NCBI GenBank assembly: GCA_029262005.1
Contig: JAJDAG010000040.1
Span: 1 to 63,350, forward strand
From: Candidatus Zhuqueibacterota bacterium
GTDB lineage: Bacteria; Zhuqueibacterota; Zhuqueibacteria; Oceanimicrobiales; Oceanimicrobiaceae
Length of the DNA: 63,350 nt
Direction of reading: 5' to 3'
Shown here: positions 1 through 7,696 of the stretch, one piece after another
Layout of the letters: each line of letters begins with the position of its first letter
Numbering within the stretch: the first letter of the stretch is position 1
Notes under the pieces: generated by a model
Told to the model about the DNA's origin: nothing
What the model saw: the letters and a program-made list of their open reading frames with translations, nothing else
Database searches by the model: none
Translations under genes and position numbers: made by a program

Positions 1-280
1 AATCCATTTCTCTACAATAGAAAACTACGCTTATCAGTGACAATTGCAGAAATTGGTAAGCGGTTGTTTTACAGCGCTTTATTCAAAAGGTCGCGTTTTT
101 TTGAACCCGGGTGCTTGGCCGTGCCAGTCGTTTGTTCAAATTTTATTTGTATGCTGTCCGGGAGGGGCAATTTTGCGCCAGCATATTCAAATGTTAAACA
201 GGTTATTTGAATCCTGCCTGTTTGCCCAGGAAAAGTCACCGAATGGCGTAATCGTCTGCCCTGTGAGGACAAGAAATATC
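1..280. other. Window edge, no gene called
   Basis: I see no convincing coding region before position 346. The open frames here are rich in Cys, Ser and Arg, lack a ribosome binding site and run into the higB gene in another frame. The only structure is the pair of interleaved inverted repeats at 185-223, listed separately. Whatever lies upstream of the toxin gene is outside the window. Confidence 0.5.
185..223. repeat. Interleaved inverted repeats (possible pseudoknot or operator)
   Basis: ATTCAAAT (185-192) is the exact reverse complement of ATTTGAAT (205-212), and AAACAGG (196-202) is the exact reverse complement of CCTGTTT (217-223). The second left arm lies inside the loop of the first stem, which is the order of an H-type pseudoknot: 8 bp, 3-nt loop, 7 bp, 2-nt and 4-nt loops. 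As RNA the 4-nt loop is tight for an 8-bp stem. As DNA the arms could be two overlapping operators. It lies about 120 bp upstream of higB. Confidence 0.35.
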
Positions 281-329
281 TTGCGACTTTCCACTGAATG
301 TACTATTTTTCTTTACCTATTTAGTAAAG
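281..329 (+). promoter_or_regulatory. Candidate higBA promoter and operator
   Basis: A TTGCGA hexamer (281-286) is followed after 17 nt by TATTTT (304-309), a plausible sigma-70-type promoter. Directly downstream, CTTTAC (311-316) and GTAAAG (324-329) form a perfect 6-bp inverted repeat with a 7-nt spacer. It would cover the transcription start, 16 bp before the higB ATG. HigA-type antitoxins repress their own operon by binding palindromes, so this is the natural operator candidate. It is based on motif matching only. Confidence 0.4.
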
Positions 330-345
330 CGTTTCCTATTCAAGT

Positions 346-681
346 ATGGATATCATATTCAAGACGAGCAAGTTACGAAAAGCCTTCAATTCTAAGAAGG
401 AACTTAAGAAGGCATACGGGAATGAAAACGCAGGAATAATAATGCGGCGTATGGCTGTGCTGAGTGCGGTTTCTAACTTATCCGAAGTGCCTACGAACAA
501 GCCGGAAAGATGCCATCCGTTGAAAGGTAAAATGAGGGGGCAATATGCAGTTGACTTGAAACACCCCTATCGCCTTGTATTTTTTCCCGATCACAATCCT
601 CTTCCTGAAACGAAGGAGGGGCAGTTAGACTTAAGTAGAATTACCGGCATCAAAATTTTATCGGTGGAGGATTATCACTAA
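346..681 (+). CDS. higB: HigB/RelE-like toxin (plasmid maintenance killer family)
   Basis: A 111-residue protein with the pattern of HigB-type mRNA interferases of the RelE/ParE fold: a Lys/Arg-rich N-terminal helical part, then HPLKGKMRGQYAVDL and the strand YRLVFFPDH that is characteristic of the family. HigB toxins cleave mRNA at the ribosome when not bound by their antitoxin. The ATG sits just downstream of a candidate operator. The stop codon overlaps the next start by one base (TAATG), so toxin and antitoxin should be translationally coupled. Toxin-first order is the usual higBA arrangement. The fold is inferred from sequence pattern, and activity is untested. Confidence 0.8.
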   Translation: MDIIFKTSKLRKAFNSKKELKKAYGNENAGIIMRRMAVLSAVSNLSEVPTNKPERCHPLKGKMRGQYAVDLKHPYRLVFFPDHNPLPETKEGQLDLSRITGIKILSVEDYH

Positions 682-1784
682 TGATTCACACAAGAAATGA
701 ATTTCAACCGGACTATATCGTTTCCCCTGGGGAGATTCTTGAAGAGGTACTGGCATCAAGAAATATAAAAAAGATCGAATTTGCTGAACGGTGTGGACGT
801 TCTCCCAAGGCGATCAGTCAGATCATTTCCGGTATCGCGCCTATTACTCCTGAATTAGCAATTAGATTTCACAGGGTTCTTGGCTCTTCTCCAGCACTGT
901 GGAATAACCTCGAGGCCAATTATCGACTGCAACTGGCGCGCAAAGCAGAGCGAGAAGAACTCCAAAAGAGGGTTGAATGGGCGAAGGAGTTTCCCATCAG
1001 TGAGCTGGAGAAACGTGGGTTCTTTGAGAAACCCGAAAGCGATACCGATCTCGTTTCTAAGATTTTGGATTTCTTTGGAGTCGGTAACGTTGCTGCCTGG
1101 GAGGAGGTTCATACGAGAGTGCGGCTAACTTTTCGCCATTCTCCGAGTTTCACGAGCGCTCCCAAGGTGCTCTCGGCTTGGCTACGCATTGGAACAATCA
1201 AAGCAGAACAGATCGAGACCAAGCCGTATAACGAGCAAAAGTTTAGAGCAGCACTCAACCGGATTAGAGTCACCACAGAACAGTCGCCACAAGACTTTGA
1301 ACCGATGCTCAAGAGAGAGTGCGCCGCATCAGGTATCGCCTTAGTGTTCGTACCGGAATTCAAGAAGACAAGCCTTAGCGGAGTGACTCGGTGGCTTAGT
1401 AAAGATAAAGCTCTTATCATGATGAGCTTAAGACATAAAACAGACGACCATTTTTGGTTCACTTTTTTTCATGAGGCTGCTCATGTGCTTTTGCATAGCA
1501 AAAAGCAGATTTTTATTGACGCCGCTAAGTTGAGCCAGCAAAAGGGACAAGTCGAAGAAGAAGCGAACCGATTCTCCGCAGATTTCTTAATCCCGCCGGC
1601 TTTGTACACGAATTTCGTCAATCAAAGAGATTTCAAAAAGGCAAGTATTGTGAGGTTCTCTAGAGAAATTGAGATTTCGTCAGGAATTATTGTGGGCAGA
1701 TTACAACGAGAGCGGAAAATCCCTTTCTCTCTGCACAATGACTTGAAACAACGATTTAAATTTGTCGAGAATTTAAGAAAATAG
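681..1784 (+). CDS. higA: HigA-like antitoxin fused to ImmA/IrrE metallopeptidase domain
   Basis: A 367-residue fusion. Residues about 10-75 match the HigA/XRE helix-turn-helix (SPGEILEEVL, then a helix-turn-helix with SPKAISQIISG). The C-terminal half carries an ImmA/IrrE-type zinc peptidase signature, HEAAH at about 264-268, with a downstream Glu in EEEANRFSADFLIP as the likely third ligand. HigA domains neutralise HigB and repress the operon. ImmA/IrrE domains cleave XRE-type repressors in other systems, so this protein could both bind DNA and control its own or another repressor's stability; that last step is inference. It starts one base inside the toxin stop and ends with TAG. Confidence 0.82.
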   Translation: MIHTRNEFQPDYIVSPGEILEEVLASRNIKKIEFAERCGRSPKAISQIISGIAPITPELAIRFHRVLGSSPALWNNLEANYRLQLARKAEREELQKRVEWAKEFPISELEKRGFFEKPESDTDLVSKILDFFGVGNVAAWEEVHTRVRLTFRHSPSFTSAPKVLSAWLRIGTIKAEQIETKPYNEQKFRAALNRIRVTTEQSPQDFEPMLKRECAASGIALVFVPEFKKTSLSGVTRWLSKDKALIMMSLRHKTDDHFWFTFFHEAAHVLLHSKKQIFIDAAKLSQQKGQVEEEANRFSADFLIPPALYTNFVNQRDFKKASIVRFSREIEISSGIIVGRLQRERKIPFSLHNDLKQRFKFVENLRK

Positions 1785-1810
1785 AGCGTGAGGTATTGAC
1801 AGAACTCACT

Positions 1811-1830
1811 TGGGATGACAATACACCAAA
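1811..1830 (+). repeat. Left copy of direct repeat flanking ATPase/TOPRIM module
   Basis: TGGGATGACAATACACCAAA matches 4071-4091 with one substitution and one inserted T. The two copies bracket the ATPase/TOPRIM gene pair and little else. Around this copy the frame that reads ELTWDDNTPKVRLCGL stays open until a stop in the 1870s, so the repeat may lie in the remnant of a coding sequence. The rest of 1785-1973 shows no gene with a start and ribosome binding site. Confidence 0.55.
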
Positions 1831-1973
1831 GGTGCGCCTATGCGGATTGCATTTCCCATTCAAACAATTTGGACCTTAACGGAGTCCACTGCGGACCGGC
1901 TGCGCACGCTGGATTTATTTACCCAAGGCACACCAAGCGAAAAGCGCAAATAATTAATTTAGAGGCAAATAGA

Positions 1974-3380
1974 ATGATAACCGCTATAAAAATAAACGGA
2001 TTTAAATCATTTCAAAATTTTGAGATGACATTTACGCCGTTAACTGTCGTGGCGGGGGCAAACGCTTCAGGAAAAAGTAACCTGTTTGATGCCCTACAAC
2101 TGCTTTCACATCTGGCCGAAAAGGACTTAAAAACCGCTTTCAGCGAGCAGCGCGGCAACCCGGGCGAATTGTTTACCCACTATGACGAGGACTCATATGC
2201 CGAGGAGATGGATTTCACCGTGGAAATGTTGGTCAATCGGAAAGTCAGAGACAATTGGGGTGGTGAAGCTGAGTTAAATAATACACGCTTACGCTACAGA
2301 TTGATTATCGAGAGAAAAGCCAGTGCATTAGGCATAGACGATTTGGCCGTAAAATATGAACACTTGGAGAAGATAAAGTCTCAAGATGACAAATGGGCCA
2401 AGCACATTCTGCCCAAAGAAGCAAAAACGCTTTGGAAAACAATAAGAGCCGGCGGTTCACCAAAACCTTTTATTAAAATGACAGATCAAGCAGGAATTAT
2501 GACTATTAAAATCCGTCAGGATGGCCGGCAAGGCGGCAAAGCAACTCCTGCCAATGACGTTTCACAGACGGTCTTGGGCGGCATCATCAATTCAGTAGAT
2601 TTTCCTCATGCCTTTGCTGTCAAAGAAGAGCTGCGGCACTGGAGTTTTCTACAACTCAATCCCGAAGACCTGCGCGAACCGACGCGTCAAGATGTCGGGT
2701 TGCGTGACGCGATTACGCCAAGTGGTGGAAATCTGGCGGCGGCCTTGTATCGTATCAAACAAGCTGATGAATACAATCTCAAAGAGATTTCACGTAAGCT
2801 CAATAGTTTTTTACCCAACTTTACAGAGGTGAACGTTTATGATGACAAAGCAAACCGTCAATTCATCATCAAAGTGAAGGGGGAAGATGGCAAGGAGTTC
2901 TCTTCCCGCGTGCTGTCTGAAGGGACGTTACGTCTGTTAGCGCTTTGTATTTTGGAGTATGATGAGAAACACACCGGGTTGCTTTGTTTTGAAGAGCCTG
3001 AAAACGGCATCCATCCATTCCGCGTGAAGGCCATGGCCCAACTGTTAAAAGATTTGAGCGTAGATTTTTCAGATACCGAGGTGCCGCTGCGCCAGGTTAT
3101 CGTCAATACTCACTCGCCGGTGTTGCTTAAAGAATTGATCCGATGGCAAGACGATAAGAGTGTTAGTGTATGGTTTTCGAGACTACACTCACTTATTACT
3201 GCAACAAACGGGCGGAGGGTTAAAACCAAAATAACAAAGATGAGTCCTGTTTTTAAGACACTCGCGGAACAAGGAGAACTTTTTCCTGTTTCTGAACAAG
3301 AGCAGAAGCTGACGCTCGCAGAAGTCAAAAAATATTTACAGACCGCCGACACCGAAAGCACAATCAAGGCTTTCGAATGA
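1974..3380 (+). CDS. ABC/SMC-type AAA ATPase of a two-gene defence-like module
   Basis: A 468-residue ATPase of the AAA15/AAA21 (RecF/OLD-like) type. It begins with KINGFKSFQNFEM, typical of this family, and has Walker A GANASGKS (about 28-35), an ABC-like signature LSEGT (about 314), Walker B LLCFEEPENGIHP (about 336-348) and an H-loop THSPVLL (about 378). I chose ATG 1974 because it is preceded by AGAGG at good spacing and starts right at the conserved N-terminus. The in-frame ATG at 1815 would add 53 low-complexity residues. The stop overlaps the next gene by four bases (ATGA). Such ATPases pair with TOPRIM or RloB-like partners in phage-defence systems (PARIS, RloAB/AbiL); which subtype is not settled. 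Confidence 0.82.
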   Translation: MITAIKINGFKSFQNFEMTFTPLTVVAGANASGKSNLFDALQLLSHLAEKDLKTAFSEQRGNPGELFTHYDEDSYAEEMDFTVEMLVNRKVRDNWGGEAELNNTRLRYRLIIERKASALGIDDLAVKYEHLEKIKSQDDKWAKHILPKEAKTLWKTIRAGGSPKPFIKMTDQAGIMTIKIRQDGRQGGKATPANDVSQTVLGGIINSVDFPHAFAVKEELRHWSFLQLNPEDLREPTRQDVGLRDAITPSGGNLAAALYRIKQADEYNLKEISRKLNSFLPNFTEVNVYDDKANRQFIIKVKGEDGKEFSSRVLSEGTLRLLALCILEYDEKHTGLLCFEEPENGIHPFRVKAMAQLLKDLSVDFSDTEVPLRQVIVNTHSPVLLKELIRWQDDKSVSVWFSRLHSLITATNGRRVKTKITKMSPVFKTLAEQGELFPVSEQEQKLTLAEVKKYLQTADTESTIKAFE

Positions 3381-4042
3381 TCAGGCAAGTCATTATAGGA
3401 TTTACAACCGAAGGCTCAACAGATGTTCGATTTTTGAAAAGTGTTATTCAGCGAACTTTTGAAGATGTAGCTTTTGAGTGCAGTGGGCAGGTTGAGGTTT
3501 TGCCTGTTCAGTACATTGAAAAACAAAACGGCAACTTTATCGAAGTGGTAAAACACTATGCTCAAAAGGCCGAAAAGCTGGGCGTGATGGTGCTTTGTGT
3601 CCATGCTGACGCAGATGAACCGACAGATGCAAAGGCGTTTAACGACAAACTTAATCCGGCATTTGATGCTATAAAAACTCAGCAGGGGGAAGACGCCTGT
3701 AAAAATCTGGTGGCGACTGTACCAGTGCAAATGACCGAAGCATGGATGTTATCAGATAAAGATCTGCTAAAAGTAGAAATTGGCACAACCAAGAATGATG
3801 CAGAGCTTGGACTTCATAGATTGCCCGAACTTTACACTAACCCAAAAGAGGCCATAGAATCTGCTATCAGAATAGCTCGTCAAGATTTAACAAAACGCCG
3901 CCGTCATAAACTAACAATAGCTGAGCTATATTTAACGATAGGACAAAAAGTTTCCTTGAACAAATTAGAGAATTTACATTCTTACCAAAAATTCAAAGAA
4001 GCGGTGCGAATTGCTTTCCAAGAGTTGGGCTATTTGCACTAA
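3377..4042 (+). CDS. TOPRIM/DUF4276-like effector partner
   Basis: A 221-residue protein whose pattern fits the TOPRIM-like DUF4276/RloB group. It has an N-terminal strand followed by TTEGSTDVRFL (acidic residue Glu12), then a strand ending in HADAD (Asp78 and Asp80, a DxD pair), then MTEAWMLSD, which corresponds to the conserved AEAW-L-D segment of the family. Glu plus DxD are the metal-binding residues of TOPRIM nucleases, so catalysis is possible. It is translationally coupled to the ATPase by an ATGA overlap. By analogy with PARIS or RloAB, the ATPase would hold this protein inactive and release it when a phage trigger is sensed. That role is inference. Confidence 0.72.
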   Translation: MIRQVIIGFTTEGSTDVRFLKSVIQRTFEDVAFECSGQVEVLPVQYIEKQNGNFIEVVKHYAQKAEKLGVMVLCVHADADEPTDAKAFNDKLNPAFDAIKTQQGEDACKNLVATVPVQMTEAWMLSDKDLLKVEIGTTKNDAELGLHRLPELYTNPKEAIESAIRIARQDLTKRRRHKLTIAELYLTIGQKVSLNKLENLHSYQKFKEAVRIAFQELGYLH

Positions 4043-4070
4043 GCGGAAAGGAGACACGGCCGGACTAATC

Positions 4071-4091
4071 TGGGATGGCATATACACCAAA
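4071..4091 (+). repeat. Right copy of direct repeat flanking ATPase/TOPRIM module
   Basis: This copy begins 29 bp after the stop of the TOPRIM-like gene and matches 1811-1830 apart from one A-to-G change and one extra T. The distance between copies is about 2.26 kb. No terminal inverted repeats, integrase or transposase lie between them. Confidence 0.55.
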
Positions 4092-4122
4092 TCAATAGTT
4101 TCTGGCTCCCAAAAACAGAAAA

Positions 4123-4143
4123 GGCTGTCACTTCCTGACAGCC
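4123..4143 (+). terminator. Hairpin after the accessory block (weak terminator)
   Basis: GGCTGTCA (4123-4130) pairs perfectly with TGACAGCC (4136-4143) across a 5-nt loop. It is preceded by an A-rich stretch but not followed by a T-run, so it is a weak terminator candidate for the ATPase/TOPRIM transcript. Confidence 0.3.
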
Positions 4144-4202
4144 CGGTTAGTTTGGCTTACATAGTATTTGTATTGACTGACTTAACATAGAAAGGGCTAT
4201 AA

Positions 4203-4238
4203 ACTAAAAAAGTCCAGCTTTTGCTGGACTTTTTTAGT
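4203..4238 (-). terminator. Rho-independent terminator of tRNA-Asn (bidirectional)
   Basis: A perfect 16-bp stem (4203-4218 with 4223-4238) around a TTTT loop, with a GC core GTCCAGC/GCTGGAC flanked by A-runs and T-runs on either side. It starts directly behind the encoded CCA end of the minus-strand tRNA gene and would also stop plus-strand transcripts from the accessory block. Confidence 0.85.
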
Positions 4239-4314
4239 TGGCTCCTCGGGTAGGACTTGAACCTACAACCTAGTGGTTAACAGCCACCCGCACTGCCGAT
4301 TGAGCTACCGAGGA
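4239..4314 (-). tRNA. tRNA-Asn (anticodon GTT)
   Basis: The reverse strand folds as a standard 76-nt tRNA. The acceptor stem TCCTCGG pairs with CCGAGGA, the discriminator base is G and the CCA end is encoded. The D-arm has AGCTCA and the anticodon loop reads CTGTTAA, giving GTT for asparagine. The T-arm contains GGTTCAAGTCC. A promoter lies just upstream and a strong terminator directly downstream. tRNA 3' ends are common integration sites, and the accessory block at 346-4042 lies on its 3' side; I did not find a second copy of the tRNA 3' end in this window. Confidence 0.95.
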
Positions 4315-4336
4315 ATCTCAAAAATTGAACGGCGCA

Positions 4337-4365
4337 AATGTAGGAAAAGTATGTTAAAGAGTCAA
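4337..4365 (-). promoter_or_regulatory. tRNA-Asn promoter
   Basis: On the minus strand TTGACT (4365-4360) is followed by 17 nt and TACATT (4342-4337), a near-consensus sigma-70 promoter placed about 20 bp before the tRNA 5' end. Confidence 0.7.
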
Positions 4366-4538
4366 GAAATTTCTATGTGACTTTTGTTCTTGATACATGC
4401 ATTCTGTTGATTTGATGCCTTGCCTATTGCGTTTTATTTTGTTAGCCCCCAATTGAATGCCTGCTCATATACAAAATTTTCTGCGTTGTCCAGCGGCAGT
4501 GGTAGATTTGCGGAAAAAGTAAAACCTTTTGCCGGTTC

Positions 4539-4599
4539 GTAACAGAGCAAAAACACTTGCTTCTGTAACTTGTCATTGCTTTCTTATTGCTTCTGTTAC
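4539..4599 (+). repeat. Repeats in the lnt leader able to form alternative hairpins
   Basis: TTGCTTCTGTAAC (4557-4569) and TTGCTTCTGTTAC (4587-4599) differ by one base. An upstream GTAACAGAGCAA (4539-4550) is complementary to both: perfect with the distal copy apart from one bulge, one mismatch with the proximal copy. The rest of the 323-bp gap between the tRNA and lnt (4315-4637) shows the tRNA promoter and no other gene. Confidence 0.4.
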
Positions 4600-4637
4600 G
4601 GTTATACATAAATCAGGTAGGGGAGGAATTGCGAATT

Positions 4638-6215
4638 ATGGTCCGGTCATTGGTCACTCAACCGTCTGGAAACGTACTCAAGCTGGTCTATCCTGTTCTG
4701 GCGGGTTGTTGTGTGTTTCTCGCATTTGAATCATACAATTTTTTCCCAGCGCTTTTTCTACTGCCCTTTTTTCTGAATGGCATGCGGCGTTTACCGATGA
4801 AATCCAGGCTGCCGGCTTTTTGGTTGATGGCTGTTATCACCAATGTGGGTGGATTCGGCTGGATTCGTTTTGTTGCCACAGATTATGGCGGTATGCCCGT
4901 GCCCGTGGCCCTGGGGCTGGTCCTTCTTTTTGCTCTGTTTAACAATCTTAACTTTGTTCTGTGGGCCTATCTTGAGCATTTTTTCGGTGACTCAAAAAAT
5001 CCATTTAAAATTGCCGCGCTTTTTTGTGTCGCAGAACAAGTGAATCCACAAGTTTTTCCTTGGTATTTTGGCACTGCGCTGGATTCTGCGCTGGTGTTTT
5101 ACCAAACTGCAGATATTTGGGGCGTTATTGGTTTGAGCTTTGTGTTGATGGTGCTTATTCATCTGCCCTGGTGGATTTGGGCCAACCGGTCTGCTTTGCT
5201 CAAGGGGGAAAAAGTTGCTTTTATCAGCCAAATCATATTTGTCGGGTTTTTATTGATATATGGCAATTGGGCATTACGAAAATATTCGAATAAAGAGACT
5301 GCCCGGGGTGAAAAAACGGTTGCCATTTCTTTGATCCAATCTAACACAGGCTTGGAAAAGTTCTACGGTGAACACAAAAGTATAGCTGAGCGTGTGCGCG
5401 AATTTCGTGGTTTACTGGCTATTTCAGAAGAGGCGATTCGTAATCACAGCGGCAATGTGGATTTGGTTGTATGGCCCGAAGGGGCGGTGCACTTTCCAAT
5501 CCTGACCAACAAAGAGATATTTGCGCCGCTGGCAAACCTGGCAAAAAAGCAGCAGGTTTCTGTGGCGGCAGGCTCTGTCGAGTCTGTTGGGAAAAAGGCA
5601 AACGGAAGGTGGGAATATTATAATACCCAGTTTGTTTTTAGCCCTGCCGGCACCATTCAAGGCAAGTACCGAAAAATTATTTTGCTGGCGTTCGGAGAGT
5701 ACATTCCGTTGCTCGAAAACTTTACTTTTCTCGAAGAGATGCTGCCCAAGACAATTTCGCATTTTTCACGTGGCCGGGAAAAGCCACTTTTTCCGCTCGG
5801 CAATAATGTGCACTGGTTGCCTCTGATTTGCTATGAAGACATTGTCAGTGGTTTTATGGCCGGTTTCGATCACAAACGGGCCGACTTTATTGTGAACACA
5901 ACCAACGATGGCTGGTTTGGCAAATCAGATGCGTCGCACTTGCACAAACAGATGGCGAGGGTGCGCACAGTGGAGTATCGTAAACCCATGGTTCGGGCTC
6001 TTAACACCGGCGTTTCGCTGCTGATTGATGCAGCCGGACGCACGATTTCACGAGAGACGGATTTGTACACGAAGGAATATATCAACGCGACGCTTCATCT
6101 GCCGCAGACACCACCGGTGACGCTTTTTTCGATAATCGGGAATTGGCCTATTTATTTTGCCATTTTTTTCGCCGCCGTTTTCTGGGCGAGGGGCATATGG
6201 GGCCGACGCCGTTAA
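4638..6215 (+). CDS. lnt: Apolipoprotein N-acyltransferase
   Basis: A 525-residue inner-membrane enzyme that adds the third acyl chain to the N-terminal cysteine of lipoproteins. The N-terminal 200 residues contain several hydrophobic helices. The rest is the carbon-nitrogen hydrolase domain with the catalytic triad visible as Glu (WPEGAVHFP, about 281), Lys (YRKIILLAFGEYIP, about 346) and Cys (LICYEDI, about 398). It closes with a last membrane helix. I preferred ATG 4638, which has GGGGAGGA at a good distance; an ATG 51 bp upstream has no such site. It fits the many lipoproteins in this window and supports a Gram-negative envelope. Confidence 0.93.
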   Translation: MVRSLVTQPSGNVLKLVYPVLAGCCVFLAFESYNFFPALFLLPFFLNGMRRLPMKSRLPAFWLMAVITNVGGFGWIRFVATDYGGMPVPVALGLVLLFALFNNLNFVLWAYLEHFFGDSKNPFKIAALFCVAEQVNPQVFPWYFGTALDSALVFYQTADIWGVIGLSFVLMVLIHLPWWIWANRSALLKGEKVAFISQIIFVGFLLIYGNWALRKYSNKETARGEKTVAISLIQSNTGLEKFYGEHKSIAERVREFRGLLAISEEAIRNHSGNVDLVVWPEGAVHFPILTNKEIFAPLANLAKKQQVSVAAGSVESVGKKANGRWEYYNTQFVFSPAGTIQGKYRKIILLAFGEYIPLLENFTFLEEMLPKTISHFSRGREKPLFPLGNNVHWLPLICYEDIVSGFMAGFDHKRADFIVNTTNDGWFGKSDASHLHKQMARVRTVEYRKPMVRALNTGVSLLIDAAGRTISRETDLYTKEYINATLHLPQTPPVTLFSIIGNWPIYFAIFFAAVFWARGIWGRRR

Positions 6216-6314
6216 TTCAATCCGCAGGAACGCACTGAGAGGATTAAAATAGGCACGTGAGCCTGGTCTTTGATGAGAAACCGGAATAGGCCCAGTCGAT
6301 GTGTTAAAAGGGAT

Positions 6315-6380
6315 TGTAAGGCCTTCTCTTACAGTTGCCGCGCAGGGTACTTTGCCGGTCTGAACACATGGTTTCAGACC
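6315..6380. other. Two hairpins between convergent genes
   Basis: TGTAAG (6315-6320) pairs with CTTACA (6328-6333), and GGTCTGAA (6357-6364) pairs with TTCAGACC (6373-6380). They sit between the convergent lnt and MATE genes, where terminators are expected, but neither is followed by a T-run on either strand. Confidence 0.3.
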
Positions 6381-6397
6381 CCGTTCAAGCGGAGCAA

Positions 6398-7696
6398 TTA
6401 TGAAGTCACTCTTATATATTTTTTCGCATAGCATGAAAGTGTCACTCCGCGTGCGATCATAAACAACGTTAACGCCAGCCAGAGACTGTGATAACCAAGC
6501 TGTTCTTTGAACAGCAGATGTACGGGCAGAAAAACCAGAAACGTACAAAAAAGCATTGAGTTTCGCATGGGTACCCCGGCTGTAGCGCCAATGTAAATAC
6601 CATCCCAGATAAAACAGGCACTATTGGTCAGCGGCGCGATAATAATCCAGACCATGGCTTTCATGCAAATTAAAATGATCGTCTGCTTGTCGGTAAACAT
6701 ATGTAAAATGGCTTCACCAAAAACCAGGAATATGACGGCGAGCCCGACGCCAAGAGTAAGCCCCCAAACAAATGATTTACGCACGGTTTCTCTTAATTTT
6801 TTCGGATTGCGGGCGCCGATAAAACGGCCAACCAGGCTTTCGGCAGCAAAGGCGAAGCCGTCCACCCCATACGCGAGAATGCTGATTAGCTGCAGCAAGA
6901 TGCTGTTGGCTGCAAGTATCTCGTCACCGCTCTCGGCTGACTTAGCGGTAAAATAGCTGAATGTAAAAATGAGCGCCAGTGTGCGGATGAAAATATCTCT
7001 ATTGATGCGAAAAATGCGTTTCATCCCGGATGATTCCAGTATTTTTACGAGCGGTTGCCGGATGCTGTACCTGCCGTAGCGTCGCCAATAGAGCCAGATG
7101 GCCACTGCCAGGCCGGTCCATTGTGCAATCACTGTTCCGTAAGCAACGCCATCTGCCTTCAGGCCCAGAGAATAGACGAAAAAAAAGTTAAAGACAAGGT
7201 TCACCACGTTGACCAGAATCGTCAGCACAAGTGGGTAGCGGGCGTTTTGCAGACCGAGAAACCAGCCGTGAAAAGCAAACAGCGCCAATGTGGCCGGTGC
7301 CGCATAAATTCGGATATGAAAATAACTTCCGGCCTGCATTTCGACTTCCGGAGAAGCATTCAAGAGTGCAAAACTGATTTTGGCAATGGCGTTTTGCGCC
7401 ATGATAATGAAGAGACCGGAGCCAATTGCAATGATGAGTGATCGGGTGAGAATGGTTGCAACTTCATCGTGATTTTTGAGGCCGAATGCTTGCGCTGTCA
7501 GGCCGGTTGTACCCATCCGTAGAAACCCGAAACCCCAATATACAAAGTTAAAAATAACGCCACCAATGGCCAGGGCGCCGAGGTGAGTGACTTCGCCCAG
7601 ATGCCCCATGAGCGCAGTATCTACTGAACTCAGCAGTGGGATGGAAAGATTGCTGATTATGTTTGGGATTGCGAGCCTGAGTATTTCCTTATTCAA
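6398..7696 (-). CDS. MATE family efflux transporter
   Basis: A 432-residue membrane protein with about twelve hydrophobic segments in two halves and the MATE/DinF-type opening LAIPNIISNLSIPLLSSVDTA followed by GHLGEV. These proteins export cationic drugs or metabolites in exchange for Na+ or H+. The start is TTG (7696), because no ATG occurs before the conserved N-terminus and length and motifs fit this position. It is transcribed towards lnt and away from mutM, probably as a single gene. The substrate cannot be read from sequence. Confidence 0.9.
   Translation of the reverse strand: MNKEILRLAIPNIISNLSIPLLSSVDTALMGHLGEVTHLGALAIGGVIFNFVYWGFGFLRMGTTGLTAQAFGLKNHDEVATILTRSLIIAIGSGLFIIMAQNAIAKISFALLNASPEVEMQAGSYFHIRIYAAPATLALFAFHGWFLGLQNARYPLVLTILVNVVNLVFNFFFVYSLGLKADGVAYGTVIAQWTGLAVAIWLYWRRYGRYSIRQPLVKILESSGMKRIFRINRDIFIRTLALIFTFSYFTAKSAESGDEILAANSILLQLISILAYGVDGFAFAAESLVGRFIGARNPKKLRETVRKSFVWGLTLGVGLAVIFLVFGEAILHMFTDKQTIILICMKAMVWIIIAPLTNSACFIWDGIYIGATAGVPMRNSMLFCTFLVFLPVHLLFKEQLGYHSLWLALTLFMIARGVTLSCYAKKYIRVTS

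Noticed and set aside
44-439. 131-codon open frame at the window start
   Set aside because: It has no ribosome binding site, has an unnatural Cys/Ser/Arg-rich composition and overlaps the clear higB gene in another frame.
1815-1973. N-terminal extension of the ATPase from ATG 1815
   Set aside because: The extra 53 residues carry no conserved pattern, the ATG lies inside the left direct repeat, and ATG 1974 has a ribosome binding site exactly before the conserved start of the family.
4239-4314. tRNA-Asn as a proven integration site for the accessory block
   Set aside because: I found no duplicated tRNA 3' end and no integrase in the window; the left border may lie outside it.
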